The notes beneath the pieces are model-generated. The model saw only the letters and a list, made by a program, of their open reading frames with translations. It was not told where the DNA came from and ran no database searches. Below are positions 61,501 through 64,000 of a stretch of 64,000 nucleotides of DNA, one piece after another (the first letter of the stretch is position 1; each line of letters begins with the position of its first letter). The stretch is taken from positions 5,692,001-5,756,000 of the forward strand of contig OX345640.1 in NCBI GenBank assembly GCA_947044365.1, in the 5' to 3' direction. Made by a program: the position numbers and the translations under genes. Origin of the DNA: Petrosia ficiformis. Taxonomy: Eukaryota; Porifera; Demospongiae; Haplosclerida; Petrosiidae.

Positions 61501-62596
61501 TCATACAAGAACAATTACAATTTCATAAAAATTACATGACACATACTATTAGTCAATTCACATGTATACCTAAGTATACAGTGAACACTTTTATGCTGTC
61601 TACATGAAGTGTAGCTCTATTTTAAGCAAGCAATGTTATTTAATTATGTGTAATATAGGTCAAATATGTTTCCGAGAAGTGTTGAAATTCATGTGAACTA
61701 TGATTGATTGTTATTGATCTCTATGTGCTCTACCATAGACGTGTATATTTTGCTTCATAATAGATATGCTCATCCAGCCTATATCTCATGCCATCAAGTT
61801 TACAATATCAGTGTCTGGTCATCAAGAAATATGTACATACAACCATAAATTTGTATTCAATTTATTCTTGCCATGAAAGAGCAAAAGTATTTTAGCAGAG
61901 AGGTGTGCTTGAGTATATCTACTTGCACTACAATTATGTACATAATTACATTAAGGAAACTTATACCATGCTAATGCTTGCTTTTAATACTCACACTGTT
62001 TTTCTCTTGAAGCAGGCTGTTACAATGAAGAGTACAGTAATAATGATGTTGGAAATAGTAACAAAGTACCAAAACCCAATTAGTATTTGGGCATCCTTAT
62101 GATTTATTTGTTCAAACTCAGTACAGTGTGGTCGACATGTGTTGTTCAGTAGATAAAATCCATCAGAACATGTTATATCTTGATAATATACTGTGAAACA
62201 ATAAGAAAGAAGTAAAATTACAAAGTGGTAATCTTAAATTCTGTTAGAAATCCTATCATGGAAAGGGTACATGAGTAAGCACAAACCAAATATTGGCTTA
62301 ATTAATGTTCGTTCATCTAGCTACCAGATGCAATAGTTTTTTTAAGGGAGAGGAACAACTTTTATGCGAAACCCATCACTTCTCATGAGTGTGGTGATCT
62401 TGGGGTGGGGAAAATCCCAGGGCCTATGTATGAAACTCTGTTTGCTTACCATATCTCTGTGAAAACAAAACAAGTCACTCAAATTTAATAGTGTAAATTT
62501 AATGTTGGTTGTGGCTACACAGTACATATGCACGCTGATGCTATATATAACAAATAGGTTGCACCTAACATATATATATATATATGTATAATATCA

Positions 62597-63970
62597 GAGA
62601 GTACGGTAGTACTCTCTATGTAGGGATTGCACTGAAAAACAATGGCTGCCTATACATTTGAATTGTATGTGACAAGCTGAAATCTCTGCTAAAATCAGAG
62701 ACGAGCCTTAATACACACATACCTTTTGATATATAGTGTTTTTATGACTAATCACTTCTAGACAGCTGGATATCATCTTTAAAGGTAGAGAACCGGCGTT
62801 TGGAAAAACTGGCTGAATGCTCATCATATTATTATTACAAGAATAATAAAGAAACATTTTCAATAAAATGAAAGATGTAGGGATGTTAAAACCTAAAAAG
62901 CATGTGAACAAGGTTGGGAGGCTAACATAGAACCCAAAATTAAACAAACTACTACCATATAACCCAACATAAGTACTTACAGTGCTATAAAGCAAAATAC
63001 GAAGAGCTGTACTTATGTAGGGTTATATGGAAAATACAAAGAGCTGTACTTATGTAGGGTTATATGGAAAGTTTGTTTAATTTTGGGTCCTATGTTAGCC
63101 ACCCAACTTTGTTCACGTGCTTTTTGAGTTTTAACATCCCTACATCTTCTTTCATTTTATTGAAAATGTTTTTATTACTCTTGTTTTAATTGTTTTTGTT
63201 TCTGAATGATGCGAACATTTTTGTAGATAGCAGAAATACTGGTGTAAGTTATATGTGAAATCATATAATCATAATTGCATTAAAATTTTTTTATGAATGA
63301 AGGTCAGTCTTTTTTATATATCAATTATTTATGCGTTAACATTCTCTTTCACTTACAGATGATGTCTATTCTTACAGCACTGTCTGCAGTCCTAGTGTCA
63401 GTCACTGTGTCAACCATTCAGTATTCCGATGCTTATCATAGTATATAATACTATTATACAATGACGTTAATATTATGTTCATTATAAGAATGTATTTGCT
63501 CACAAATGTTATGACTATGCTTATGATTCCTATGCAACAAGCACTTTCTCCTTTTCAGCTTCCGTGTTCTGTGTATAGAAATGCGCATGCGTAATTAAAT
63601 TTTACTTGGCTTGATTAATGAATACATTTATCAAAATGGTGCCACAATTTTACTATGAATGCGACTGGAATGGTCCTAGAATCATTGTGATAGTTCAGCA
63701 AACAAAAAAATGATTTGTCTGAAAAAAAAAATATTATGAAGATTTTGCCAATTTTGCTACTTGCCGGTTCTCTACCTTAAATATAATCTCCTACTGTCTA
63801 GAATATATTGTTAGTCATAAAAAATACTAGATATCAAAAGATATCTGTTTATTAAGACTTGTCTCTATAATTTTAGCAGAGATTCAGCTTATCACTTGCA
63901 ATTGAAATGTATGGGTGGCCAATTTTTTCTGTGCTATCCCTACATAGAGAGTACTACCGTACTCTCTCAT
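62597..63970. mobile_element. Full-length foldback element, ~1.37 kb
   Basis: Outer ends: agagagtacggtagtactct ctatgtagggat at 62597 and the inverted tacatagagagtactaccgt actctct ending at 63966. The outer TIR extends for about 100 bp (cacttgcaattgaaatgtat and its inverse). The inner arms at about 62838-62980 and 63030-63185 pair with each other; the right arm contains a 37-bp tandem duplication (agctgtacttatgtagggtt...). Between the arms and the right end are the ORF-like segments also found in the 45-kb copy. It lies upstream of exon 6 of copy D. No transposase recognised. Confidence 0.75.
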
Positions 63971-64000
63971 CATGATTCTCCTGACAAATTATTTTTGTGT

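Larger units (their letters stand above)
57338..62190 (-). pseudogene. Frizzled/Smoothened-class receptor copy D, partial and frameshifted
   Basis: Exons on the - strand: 62190-61995 (exon 6 equivalent with TCRPHC and TM1), 61441-61373, 61315-61211, 59908-59765, 59332-59136, and 57788-57338. Exon 7 is 69 instead of 56 nt because a 13-bp piece (tacattatcatag) is duplicated in tandem, shifting the frame. The last exon has a 4-bp TATA insertion (ctatatatcagg against ctatcagg in A) after the TM6 segment, leading to a quick stop (LLLYIR); the downstream part (from 57592) is still readable and ends EWKRFIQKMK plus a tail. Exons 1-5 are not present up to 64000; the foldback element occupies the place where exon 5 would be expected. 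Most likely a pseudogene, though exons outside the window cannot be judged. Confidence 0.75.

Overview
The window looks like nuclear DNA of an early-branching animal, most probably a demosponge. That is inference from AT-rich, intron-rich sequence packed with small TIR elements, an ISG12/IFI6-type gene, and receptor genes of the Frizzled class. No rRNA, tRNA, CRISPR or bacterial-style operon was seen.

The main content is a cluster of one multi-exon gene family: 7TM receptors that read as divergent Frizzled/Smoothened-class (class F) proteins. Copy A is on the + strand (coding 7723-16975, 526 aa, intact in my splice model). Copies B (41237-32142, 535 aa, intact), C (56089-46937, one frameshift) and D (62190-57338, two frameshifts, 5' exons not in the window) lie head-to-tail on the - strand. 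A relic of exons 3-4 of a fifth copy sits at 42297-42897. Eleven exons with matching phases support the model: a leader exon ending exactly at ATG|GT, an N-terminal hydrophobic segment, four exons of a short Cys-containing ectodomain, TM1-TM7, and a tail that lacks the canonical KTxxxW Dishevelled-binding motif but keeps a family motif EWKxFIxKMK.

Left flank (1-7.5 kb): a TIR element, a ~165-bp minisatellite, a deleted DNA transposon with a frameshifted transposase remnant, and a decayed Ty1/copia element with an internal duplication, joined to a LINE fragment. This debris ends directly at the promoter of copy A.

Middle (17-32 kb), between convergent copies A and B: paired GC-richer TIR elements, a Cys-rich pseudogene with one stop, an intact single-exon ISG12-like gene on the - strand (21651-21355), LINE and Ty3/gypsy fragments, a 62-bp minisatellite and a ~1-kb tandem duplication.

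Right part (41-64 kb): copies C and D with their introns, several hairpin-forming elements (including a perfect 138-bp inverted repeat at 44740-45045), and a full-length ~1.37-kb foldback element at the right end. The foldback family carries splice-signal-flanked short ORFs of unknown nature.

All splice sites and protein calls are by eye. No homology search or transcript data were available.
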